Source: UBA1413 sp964552955 (lineage in GTDB: Bacteria; Bacteroidota; Bacteroidia; Bacteroidales; Prolixibacteraceae). Taken from it: DNA of 64,000 bases. The stretch's first letter is position 1; the number at the start of each line of letters is the position of its first letter. The notes under the pieces are model-generated. The model was not told where the DNA came from, ran no database searches, and was given only the letters and a program-made list of their open reading frames with translations. This document shows, piece by piece, positions 17,227-25,733 of this stretch. The stretch covers positions 1-64,000 of the forward strand of contig CAZKIU010000010.1 of assembly GCA_964552955.1 (NCBI GenBank), read 5' to 3'. The position numbers and the translations under genes are program-made.

Positions 17227-17247
17227 TAATTAGAATTATTCTAATTA
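17227..17247. promoter_or_regulatory. PerR/Fur-like operator upstream of katG
   Basis: A perfect 10-1-10 inverted repeat has the core TTAGAAT-T-ATTCTAA at 17230-17244. This is close to the PerR-box consensus TTATAATnATTATAA, with a G for T in each half. It ends 49 bases before the katG start and just upstream of a near-consensus -7 box (TATATTTA at 17273-17280). Regulation of a catalase by PerR is well established in other bacteria; its use here is inference. Confidence 0.65.
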
Positions 17248-17296
17248 TGATGAGGATTTATTTAAAATGATTATATTTAAACAAAATATTAAAACC

Positions 17297-19477
17297 ATGG
17301 ACAATCAGAAAAAAGGAAAATGCCCTGTGATGCACGGGGCCAACACGGACACGAACAGTTCCGTAATGAGTTGGTGGCCCAATGCCCTTAACCTGGACAT
17401 TCTGCACCAGCACGACACAAAAACCAATCCAATGGGTTCGGGTTTTTGTTACCGTGAGGAGTTTAAGAAGTTGGATCTGGAAGCGGTTAAATCGGATCTG
17501 AGAAAGCTCATGACCGACAGTCAGGATTGGTGGCCGGCCGACTGGGGGCACTATGGCGGGTTGATGATCCGTATGGCCTGGCACAGTGCCGGGACTTACC
17601 GCACCACTGACGGGCGTGGTGGCAGCAACACGGGGAACCAGCGGTTTGCCCCGCTCAACAGCTGGCCCGATAATGCCAACCTTGACAAACCCCGCCGACT
17701 GCTGTGGTCCATCAAGAAAAAATACGGCAACAAGCTCTCGTGGGCTGATTTGTTTATTCTGGCGGGCAACATGGCCTATGAGTCGATGGGCTTCAAGACC
17801 TTTGGTTTTGGCGGCGGTCGTGAAGACATCTGGCATCCTGAGAAAGACATTTACTGGGGTTCAGAAAAGCAGTGGCTGGCTCCCACTAAAAACCGCTATT
17901 CTGACGATGAAAACCGGGAGTCGCTGGAGAATCCTCTGGCGGCTGTTCAGATGGGGCTTATCTATGTGAATCCTGAAGGGGTGGATGGCAAGCCTGATCC
18001 CTTGCGTACAGCAAAGGATGTAAGGACCACTTTTGCAAGGATGGCCATGAATGATGAGGAGACGGTGGCCCTGACGGCCGGCGGGCATACCGTGGGCAAA
18101 GCCCATGGCAATGGCGATGCCTCGGTGTTGGGTCCCAGTCCGGAGGCAGCCCCCCTCGAACAACAGGGACTGGGTTGGATGAATCCCAAGGGAAAGGGGA
18201 ATGCAGAACATACCGTCACCAGTGGACTGGAAGGTGCATGGACCACCACTCCGAACCATTGGAACAACACCTATTTTTACTTGTTGCTCGAACACGACTG
18301 GGAACTCAAAAAGAGTCCAGCAGGGGCATGGCAGTGGGAACCCGTCAATATGAAGGAAGAAGACAAGCCATTCGATGCCCACATACCGGGGGTTCGCAGG
18401 AATCCCATGATGACCGATGCCGACATGGCCATGAAAATGGACCCTGAATACCGGAAGATTTCAGAGCGTTTTTACAAGGATCCGGCCTATTTTGCCGAGA
18501 CCTTTGCGCGGGCTTGGTTCAAGCTGACCCACCGTGACCTGGGGCCCAAAAGCCGCTACCTGGGACCCGATGTGCCCCGGGAAGATCTGATCTGGCAGGA
18601 TCCCATTCCCGCCGTGGACTACACCCTGTCGGAGGCGGAGATCGATGAGTTGAAAACCTCACTTATTAACAGCGGGCTGACGCCGGTTGAGCTGATCAAT
18701 ACGGCATGGGACAGTGCCCGGACTTTCCGTTGTTCCGATTTCCGTGGCGGTGCCAACGGGGCACGCATCCGGCTGGCCCCCCAGAGAGAATGGGAAGGCA
18801 ACGAACCCGAACGGCTGAAGAAGGTGCTGTCTATACTTGAGAAGATTCAGGCAGGCCTAAAAAAGAAGGTGAGCCTGGCTGACCTCATCGTGCTGGGAGG
18901 GAGTGCCGCAGTGGAGAAAGCCGCCCGCGATGCCGGTGTCGACGTTAAAGTCCCCTTCACTCCCGGCCGTGGCGATGCCTCCCCTGAGATGACCGATGCC
19001 GACTCTTTCAGCGTGCTGGAACCCTTACACGACGGTTACCGCAACTGGCTCAAAAAGGATTATGCCGTTAAAGCCGAAGAACTGCTCCTCGACCGCACCC
19101 AGCTTATGGGACTTACCGCTCCCGAGATGACCGTTTTGGTAGGTGGGATGCGCGTACTGGGCACCAATCATGGCGGATCGAAACATGGTGTCTTCACCGA
19201 CAGGGTCGGCGTCCTGACCAACGATTTCTTCGTGAATCTCACCGACATGCAGTACACCTGGAATCCCGTTTCCGACGACCTTTACCATGTGGTCGATCGC
19301 AAATCAGGAAAAGTGAAATGGACGGCCACTCGAGTCGACCTGGTCTTCGGCTCCAATTCGGTGCTTCGCTCCTATGCCGAGGTGTATGCCCAGGACGACA
19401 ACAAAGAGAAGTTCGTCAAAGACTTCGTGAAAGCCTGGGTTAAGGTAATGAATGCCGACCGGTTCGATCTGAAATAG
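17297..19477 (+). CDS. katG: Catalase-peroxidase KatG
   Basis: The 726-residue protein is full length for KatG with both peroxidase-like halves. The distal haem residues are visible in MIRMAWHSAG (R92, W95, H96). The Met-Tyr-Trp cross-link that gives catalase activity is intact: W95, Y223 in GLIYVNPEG and M249 in RMAMNDEE. The proximal haem ligand is H264 in AGGHTVGKAHG. The start at 17297 (MDNQKKGKCPVMHG) is preferred over an upstream in-frame ATG at 17267, which overlaps the likely promoter. It breaks down hydrogen peroxide, fitting an anaerobe or microaerophile that meets oxygen. The gene ends seven bases before the convergent GH92 gene, and a PerR-like palindrome lies upstream. Confidence 0.97.
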   Translation: MDNQKKGKCPVMHGANTDTNSSVMSWWPNALNLDILHQHDTKTNPMGSGFCYREEFKKLDLEAVKSDLRKLMTDSQDWWPADWGHYGGLMIRMAWHSAGTYRTTDGRGGSNTGNQRFAPLNSWPDNANLDKPRRLLWSIKKKYGNKLSWADLFILAGNMAYESMGFKTFGFGGGREDIWHPEKDIYWGSEKQWLAPTKNRYSDDENRESLENPLAAVQMGLIYVNPEGVDGKPDPLRTAKDVRTTFARMAMNDEETVALTAGGHTVGKAHGNGDASVLGPSPEAAPLEQQGLGWMNPKGKGNAEHTVTSGLEGAWTTTPNHWNNTYFYLLLEHDWELKKSPAGAWQWEPVNMKEEDKPFDAHIPGVRRNPMMTDADMAMKMDPEYRKISERFYKDPAYFAETFARAWFKLTHRDLGPKSRYLGPDVPREDLIWQDPIPAVDYTLSEAEIDELKTSLINSGLTPVELINTAWDSARTFRCSDFRGGANGARIRLAPQREWEGNEPERLKKVLSILEKIQAGLKKKVSLADLIVLGGSAAVEKAARDAGVDVKVPFTPGRGDASPEMTDADSFSVLEPLHDGYRNWLKKDYAVKAEELLLDRTQLMGLTAPEMTVLVGGMRVLGTNHGGSKHGVFTDRVGVLTNDFFVNLTDMQYTWNPVSDDLYHVVDRKSGKVKWTATRVDLVFGSNSVLRSYAEVYAQDDNKEKFVKDFVKAWVKVMNADRFDLK

Positions 19478-19484
19478 AACTCCA

Positions 19485-21665
19485 TCATTCCTTCACCAAA
19501 GGAAGAATATCTGATGGTGTTTTTTCAGTTTCAATGATCAGTTCTTTGCCCTCTTTGAGCTGGTCGTGTGAGATAAACCAGCCTTCAAGAGGTTGCCCAT
19601 CGTAGGTCATGCTCGTGATCTTCCTGCCTTGGCCCTGTTTGCTGATGGTGAATTTCGTTTGGTCCCCGAGGGTGAAATGAATTTTGTCGAACACCGGAAC
19701 GGTAATGATATATTCCGGGTCGGCGGGAGAATAGGTGTATAATCCGATGGCATTGAAGACATACCAGGCCGACATTTCGCCGGCGTCGTCCATTCCTGAT
19801 AAAGCCAGCTGATCGGCTCCCATGCCATAAAAGCGCCCCATGATGCTGTCGAGCACCGCCTGGGCTTTTTCCTGTTGCCCAATGAAATAGTAGGTGTAGG
19901 GTACATGGTGGTCGGGTTGATTGCCGTGGCAGTAATTGCCGATAAAACCGGTCATATTGTGGGCTTCATACCCTCTCCACGGAACGGTAAACAAAGAGTC
20001 CAGTTTCAGTTCGACCTCCTTGTGAGAGGGGTATAGGGCCAGCATTCCTTCCACGTCATGGGGCGCAAAAAAGAGGGACTGCCAGCCGTTGGCTTCCCTG
20101 TACATGTAAGCATAATAGGGATAATAGGGGTCAAAATCCTTGATCCAGCTTCCGTCTTCAATTTTCCCCCTCCAGAAGCCGGTGCCGGGGTCAAACAGAT
20201 TTTTGTAATTGCCTGAACGCTTCATGAGCATGCTGTAGTTCTCCTCATCCCCCAGGGCTTTGGCCAGCAATGCCGTGGCATAATCATCGTAGGCATATTC
20301 CACCGTTTTGGTGACGGCGGCTTTGTATTCATCCCAGGTGGGCACGTTGACCGTATCTTTTTCAGCAATCCAACCTCTTTCCATGTATTCATCCAGGTAA
20401 GGTCTTCCTCCTCTGCCCGGAATGGTGGCATTTCTGAGCAATAGCTGATAGGCCCTTCGGGCATCGAAATCGGTTAACCCGCGGAGCCAGGCTCCTGTGA
20501 CAAAGACAGAGGCATGGTCCCCATGGAAAAAAGTGGGCATATATCCCCCTCTTTTCTCTCCTTTGTCGGTAATGGATCGGATAACATCCATGGTGACTTC
20601 AGGTGAGAGCATCCCCAACAACACCAGTTTATTGCGGTAATCGTCCCAGAAAGAGGGATTGGTGTAATAATGAAATCCGTTGTTGACGATCTCATTTTTC
20701 TCATCGGTGTAATCCTGGTTGACGTCACTCCGGAGAGCGGGCCAGAGGAAGGAGCGGTAGAGGCAGGAGTAAAAGATCTCTTTCTGCCGGTCGGTACCGC
20801 CTTCAACCTCAATCTTCGACAGGAGGGCTTCCCAGGTTTTATCCGCTTTCATGCGAATCTGGGAGAAACTTTTATCCATCATTTCCTGTTCCAGGTTCAT
20901 GCGGGCATTTTCAATGCTTACAAAAGAAAACCCGATTTTAAGCTCCAGGGGTTTCTTCCCCTTGCTGTCGCTGAAGGTGACCAGGGACACTTCCCTTTTG
21001 TCGTCTTTTATTTGCCGGATATCCTGAACCGGGAAATTGGAAAGGGCATAAAAGTAGATCTTTCCTTCGGCCTGTTGGTACCCTGAGAAAATATGATCGC
21101 CGGTTTTTTCAATTTTCCAATCCATCACCCGGTTGTTGGAGCGGGTCATATCGGCGACCAATTTTTTCTCTTCTTCCAGAGGAAAGGTATACCGGTGAAA
21201 GCCGCAGCGCAGGGTGGACGTCAGTTCGGCATTGATCTGGTAACGGTCAAGAAACACCTGATAATAGCCGGGTTGAGCGCTCTCATTTTCATGGCTGAAT
21301 CCCGACCTGTAATCTTCCGGAGTGATGTTTCCTGTGACCGGCATCAGCGGCAAATGGAGCAAATTCCAGTGCCCCTTGTTCGTGTGGGCAAAGCCGTAGA
21401 TGACGGTATCTTCATACTGGTAACCGGCCCCGCTTCTGAACTGGGTAACCGGGCTCAACTGAACCATGGCATTGGGAAGTGATGACCCCGGAAACACCTC
21501 GGCGCCCCAGGTACGTTCCTTGATTTTGCGCACATAGCCCAGATCTTCGGGTTCCCACAGGGTGGCTGTCCCCAGTAACGGATTAACATAACCCGTAAGA
21601 TTTTTGTCGGTCATACACCCGGAAAGAATCAGGATGCAGGTAATGATGAACAGGCTTTTTGGCAT
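19485..21665 (-). CDS. GH92 alpha-mannosidase lipoprotein
   Basis: I chose the ATG at 21665 (MPKSLFIITCILILSGC) because it gives a lipoprotein signal with lipobox LSGC; the longer frame from 21734 adds an unlikely 23 residues. The 726-residue protein matches GH92 along its length: GYVNPLLGTA near the N-terminus, WGAEVFPGSSLPNAMVQLSP, and the C-terminal hallmarks GNQPDHHVPY and GMDDAGEMSAWYVFNAIG, which carry the catalytic acids. GH92 enzymes are calcium-dependent inverting exo-alpha-mannosidases. It lies 79 bases downstream of the GH95 gene on the same strand, suggesting joint transcription and combined removal of mannose and fucose. Confidence 0.9.
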   Translation of the reverse strand: MPKSLFIITCILILSGCMTDKNLTGYVNPLLGTATLWEPEDLGYVRKIKERTWGAEVFPGSSLPNAMVQLSPVTQFRSGAGYQYEDTVIYGFAHTNKGHWNLLHLPLMPVTGNITPEDYRSGFSHENESAQPGYYQVFLDRYQINAELTSTLRCGFHRYTFPLEEEKKLVADMTRSNNRVMDWKIEKTGDHIFSGYQQAEGKIYFYALSNFPVQDIRQIKDDKREVSLVTFSDSKGKKPLELKIGFSFVSIENARMNLEQEMMDKSFSQIRMKADKTWEALLSKIEVEGGTDRQKEIFYSCLYRSFLWPALRSDVNQDYTDEKNEIVNNGFHYYTNPSFWDDYRNKLVLLGMLSPEVTMDVIRSITDKGEKRGGYMPTFFHGDHASVFVTGAWLRGLTDFDARRAYQLLLRNATIPGRGGRPYLDEYMERGWIAEKDTVNVPTWDEYKAAVTKTVEYAYDDYATALLAKALGDEENYSMLMKRSGNYKNLFDPGTGFWRGKIEDGSWIKDFDPYYPYYAYMYREANGWQSLFFAPHDVEGMLALYPSHKEVELKLDSLFTVPWRGYEAHNMTGFIGNYCHGNQPDHHVPYTYYFIGQQEKAQAVLDSIMGRFYGMGADQLALSGMDDAGEMSAWYVFNAIGLYTYSPADPEYIITVPVFDKIHFTLGDQTKFTISKQGQGRKITSMTYDGQPLEGWFISHDQLKEGKELIIETEKTPSDILPLVKE

Positions 21666-21744
21666 AGGTGAATCTTTATCATGGTGTAGCATCCCCTGAT
21701 GATGCAAGCAATCAGGGCGATTATTTTCCGGCAAAAGGCATTGG

Positions 21745-24063
21745 TCAGTTGGTTTTTGCCAATAGGCCGTTGAAGGAGTATGTTTTGTTTTTGGTGGTAT
21801 TCAGTTCAACGGTTTGTCCGGCGCAGGTGATTTTACAGGGGTTGCCGGCTGTGGAACGCACTTTTAGGTTCTGCAGTTTTCCGGCTTTCCATTCAAAGTC
21901 GAGAATAAAACCTCCGCGTGCGCGCACACCCCTGATCTGACCATTGGGCAGGGCATCGGGGAGGGCCGGGAGGAGATGGATCTCATCGAGGTGGCTTTGG
22001 ACGAGCATCTCGATGATGCCGGCTGTCGCCCCGAAGTTACCATCAATCTGGAAGGGAGGATGGGCATCGAAGAGGTTGGTGTAGGAACCGCCGCCTCCGG
22101 TATAGACCTCTTTGTCGATCTGGACGGGACGGAATACCATTTTCACCATCTCCCAGGCGTGATTGCCGTCGAGAAAACGGGCCCAAAAGTTGATTTTCCA
22201 GGCCAGGCTCCAGCCGGTGCCCTCATCGCCCCGGTAGATCAGCGATTGGCGGGCGGCTTTCATCAGGTCGGGGGTCTCTTTCCAGTTGATTTCGTGGCCC
22301 GGGTGGACGGCCCAGAGGTGAGAGACATGGCGGTGCTTGTCGTTGGGATCATCCTTGTCTTCCTGCCACTCCTGGAGTTGGCCATGTTGGCCGATCTGGT
22401 CAGGGGCTATCTCAGGGAGCATCTTCCGGAGGGTATCGGCGAAGGCCGTATCGGTGCCCAGAAGGGTGGAGGCGTCGATGCAGGCCCTGAAGAGGGCTCT
22501 GATGATCTGGTGGTCCATGGCCGGCCCGGCCACCAGTCCGCCGTTTTCAGGGGAGTTGGATGGCGTGCTGATCAATTTTCCCGTGCGGGGATCTCTGACC
22601 AGAAAGCGGGTGAAGAATTCCGCAGCACCCCGCATGACGGGGTAGGCCCTGTTGGCCAGGAACTCCCGGTCCTGTGTGAAGAGGAAGTGCTCCCAGAAAT
22701 GAAGACTCAGCCAGGCCCCGCCGGTGACCCATATTCCATGGTTCGAATGGTTGATGGGTGCTGTGCCGCGCCAGGCGTCGGTATTGTGGTGCAGGACCCA
22801 ACCCGGAGCGTTGTAATGCGCACGGGCGGTCACCTTGCCCGTTTCGGCACACTCCTCCACCAGCCTGAATAGGGGATCATGGCATTCGGAAAGCCCGGTG
22901 ATTTCGGCGGGCCAATAGTTCATCTCGGTGTTGATATTGACCGTCCATTTGCTGTCCCATGGGGGCCTGAGCTGGTCATTCCAGATCCCCTGAAGGTTAG
23001 CAGGGTAAGTGCCTTTCCGGCTGGAGGAGATCAGCAGGTAACGGCCATACTGGATATAAAGGGCCGGCAACTGAGGATCCTGGGCCGCTTTGCTGAAACC
23101 GATGATGCGCTGGTTGGTGGGAAGATGAGCATTCTCATTCTCCCCGAAGCTTACCGCAAATCGATCGAAGAGCTCCCGGTAATCGCGGAGATGGTCCTGA
23201 AAAAGCTTACGGTACCCTGAGGCTACGGCCTTTTCGAGCGGGCTGAGCGCCCTGGCTGCCGGATTGCCGCTCACATCGCGGTAATTGACATAATTGGTGG
23301 CGGCCGAAAGATAGATCACCGCGGTGGTAGCCCCTGAGATGTGCAGCCGCTGGCCCCGGACTTCCGTCTTACCATCGGTGACCACCTGGGCCAGGGCGAC
23401 CCCCCGCAAAGCCCCATCCTTTACCTGCACTTCCAGCTGCAGACGGTTCCCTTGGGCGGCCACATTTTTCCCCTCATGGGGCGAGGAGAGCCCCACCTCG
23501 AAACTCAGGGCTTTCTTCTTCCCGGCAGTCACCCTGACGGCGATGACCTCCCCCGGATGAGTGGCAAAATACTCCCGCGTGAAAAGGACCCCTTCTGACC
23601 GGTAGGTGACGGTATGAAGGGCCCGTTCCAGGTCTAGTTTCCGGCTATAACTGGTGAATGCGCTGTGCCCCGGGAAAAAAAGCTCCAGGTCGCCGAAGGG
23701 TTGGTAGGATTTCTGCCCCAATGGTACACTCATGAACTCCCGCATGGCCAGCTCTTCCGCCTCTTTCTGCCTGCCGTCGAAAAGAAATTGTCTGATGCTA
23801 TCCAGATGCTGATAAGCACCCTGGTGGGCATAATCGTGGGGTGCTCCCGTCCAGAGGGTCTCCTCGTTGAACTGGATCCGCTCCTTTCCCGTGCCCCCGT
23901 ATATCATCGCCCCCAGCCGGCCGTTACCGATGGGCAGGGCTTCGGTCCATTTCTCCGCAGGCCGGTCGTACCACAACATCAGGGGAGTGGCCCCGGATTT
24001 CGATGCAGAAGAATCCCAGATCAACAGGGTAAACAACAGGGCTAGGGTCAGTTTGGTCTTCAT
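21745..24063 (-). CDS. Secreted alpha-L-fucosidase, GH95
   Basis: The 772-residue protein begins with a signal peptide (LLFTLLIWDSSAS). GH95 hallmarks run through it: WYDRPAEKWTEALPIGNGRLGAMIYGG (shown here as the two stretches WYDRPAEKW and LPIGNGRLGAM), FNEETLWTG, NTEMNYWPAE, TPSNSPENG, and NFGATAGIIEMLVQSH near the C-terminus. GH95 enzymes are inverting and typically remove alpha-1,2-linked fucose or, in some members, alpha-L-galactose. It is the upstream partner of the GH92 gene. The start codon lies only 40 bases from the beginning of a divergent, decapitated GH29 frame, so a rearrangement may have touched its promoter. Confidence 0.93.
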   Translation of the reverse strand: MKTKLTLALLFTLLIWDSSASKSGATPLMLWYDRPAEKWTEALPIGNGRLGAMIYGGTGKERIQFNEETLWTGAPHDYAHQGAYQHLDSIRQFLFDGRQKEAEELAMREFMSVPLGQKSYQPFGDLELFFPGHSAFTSYSRKLDLERALHTVTYRSEGVLFTREYFATHPGEVIAVRVTAGKKKALSFEVGLSSPHEGKNVAAQGNRLQLEVQVKDGALRGVALAQVVTDGKTEVRGQRLHISGATTAVIYLSAATNYVNYRDVSGNPAARALSPLEKAVASGYRKLFQDHLRDYRELFDRFAVSFGENENAHLPTNQRIIGFSKAAQDPQLPALYIQYGRYLLISSSRKGTYPANLQGIWNDQLRPPWDSKWTVNINTEMNYWPAEITGLSECHDPLFRLVEECAETGKVTARAHYNAPGWVLHHNTDAWRGTAPINHSNHGIWVTGGAWLSLHFWEHFLFTQDREFLANRAYPVMRGAAEFFTRFLVRDPRTGKLISTPSNSPENGGLVAGPAMDHQIIRALFRACIDASTLLGTDTAFADTLRKMLPEIAPDQIGQHGQLQEWQEDKDDPNDKHRHVSHLWAVHPGHEINWKETPDLMKAARQSLIYRGDEGTGWSLAWKINFWARFLDGNHAWEMVKMVFRPVQIDKEVYTGGGGSYTNLFDAHPPFQIDGNFGATAGIIEMLVQSHLDEIHLLPALPDALPNGQIRGVRARGGFILDFEWKAGKLQNLKVRSTAGNPCKITCAGQTVELNTTKNKTYSFNGLLAKTN

Positions 24064-24102
24064 AGGTCAGAAATTCAATAATTTTCCGAAAAATAATCAT
24101 TT

Positions 24103-25488
24103 TTGGTAAATTCCCCATCCCTCCCTTTCCATCCGCATCCCTCCCGCTTTGGATTCAAGGATGTGATCCATGAATGGAAAGCCGGGAAATGGGATCCCGA
24201 TGGTCTGGTCTCCCTGTATAAACAGGCCGGGGCGAAGTACTTCATGGCCCTGGCGAACCATCATGATAACCTGGATTTGTATGACAGCAGCTGGCAGCCT
24301 GACTGGAATTCCACAAAGGTGGGTCCGCGAAGGGATATCCTGGATGGCTGGGCCAGAGCTGCCCGTAAGAACGGACTGCCCTTTGGGGTGAGCGTTCATG
24401 CGGCCCATGCCTGGAGCTGGTATGAAACGGCACAGCGTTCTGACAAGAGCGGGCCCTATGCCGGCATTCCGTATGACGGGAAAATGAGCAAGGCCGATGG
24501 GAAAGGCCTATGGTGGGAAGGCCTGGACCCCCAAGACCTGTATGCCCAAAATCATCCGTTGATTGAAAACAGCCTCGACGACGGAACGATCCACCGGCAA
24601 TGGCACTGGGGTAACGGAGTGACTCCTCCTTCGGAAGAATATATTGATAAATTTTATAAAAGAACGATTGAACTCATTGACAAGTACGCGCCCGATCAGG
24701 TCTATTTCGATGATTCCCAACTCCCCTTCTGGCCCATCAGTGATGCCGGGCTGAAAATTGCTGCATACCTGTACAACAAGAGCATCCGCGATCATGGAGA
24801 ACTCCGGGCGGTCATCAATGGTAAGATACTGGATGAAAACCAGCGCAAGGCCATGGTTTGGGACATAGAACGCGGACAAAGCAACGCTATCGAACCGCTG
24901 CCCTGGCAGTCGTGTACCTGTATTGGCAGCTGGCATTACGACCGGTCCTTATACGAGCACAAACAATATAAATCAGCTCAGAATGTAATTCAGATGCTGG
25001 TCGATATCGTCAGCAAAAACGGGAATATGATGCTGAATATTCCACTCCGGGGAGATGGTTCTTTAGATGAACTTGAATTTCAGGTCGTTGAGGAGCTCGG
25101 CCAATGGAGGAGGCAAAATGGGGAGAGTATTTATGGCACCCGGCCCTGGAAGATTTTTGGAGAAGGCCCGGCCCAGGAAAGTGCGGCCGCGCTTTCGGCC
25201 CAGGGTTTTAACGAAGGGAAAGGGAAACCGTTTACTTCAGAGGACATCCGCTTTGCCGCCAAAGGCCAGGTCGTGTACGCTACCGTGATGGGGTGGCCCC
25301 CCAATGGAATCGTCAGAATAACCGCTCTCTCCGCTTCCTCACACCATTATCCTCAGGATATTCACATGGTTGAACTCGTTGGCACGAACCAGCCGCTGAA
25401 ATTTGAAAGAACCGGTGACGGACTGCTGGTTTATTTCCCCGAAAACAGGCTCCCTCTGCCTTATGCCATACCTCTCAGGATATCCTGA
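24103..25488 (+). pseudogene. GH29 alpha-L-fucosidase lacking its N-terminus
   Basis: From 24148 the frame encodes a GH29-like sequence (FGFKDVIHEWKAGKWDPDG, MALANHHDNLDLYDS, VYFDDSQLPFW with the expected nucleophile Asp, GNMMLNIPLRGDG, ESIYGTRPWKIFGEGP). What is missing is everything before it: the signal peptide and the first roughly 100 residues, including the 'AKFGIWAHWG' strand that opens the GH29 barrel. The open frame upstream of 24148 only reads low-complexity SLPFHPHPSR from a TTG codon and then runs into the divergent GH95 gene. The remaining 447 codons are intact with no internal stop, so the loss looks recent. A functional enzyme is unlikely. Confidence 0.75.
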
Positions 25489-25626
25489 CTTCCCTGAGAT
25501 CTCCGGGGCTGGGAGAGCCAACCCACTCGTTATGAATATTCCTGCCTTCTGGTAGTGGCCGGAATTTACAGTAACGTTGCCTGACACTAATTTTATGCAT
25601 GTTTTATGCATACTGCAGGTAAAGTA

Positions 25627-25667
25627 GGCCGGAAGGGCGACCGCCGGGATGGTCCCGGTCTTCGGCC
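25627..25667. terminator. GC-rich hairpin between convergent genes
   Basis: GGCCGGAAG and CTTCGGCC pair outside a second stem CCGGGA-TGG-TCCCGG. It lies between the end of the GH29 remnant and the end of the GH51 gene. No T-run follows on either strand, so a terminator role is only likely from position. The rest of 25489-25733 holds a short direct repeat (TTTTATGCAT twice) and nothing else recognised. Confidence 0.4.
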
Positions 25668-25733
25668 TCAGGACATGGCCGTTGATTCTGACCCTGCTGA
25701 GATGCTTTATTCCCGTCAGGGGAGCGCACTGTG

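Noticed and set aside
24064..24147. Frameshifted N-terminus of the truncated GH29
   Set aside because: None of the frames in the short gap encodes the missing GH29 start, and beyond it lies the GH95 gene; the piece is deleted, not shifted.
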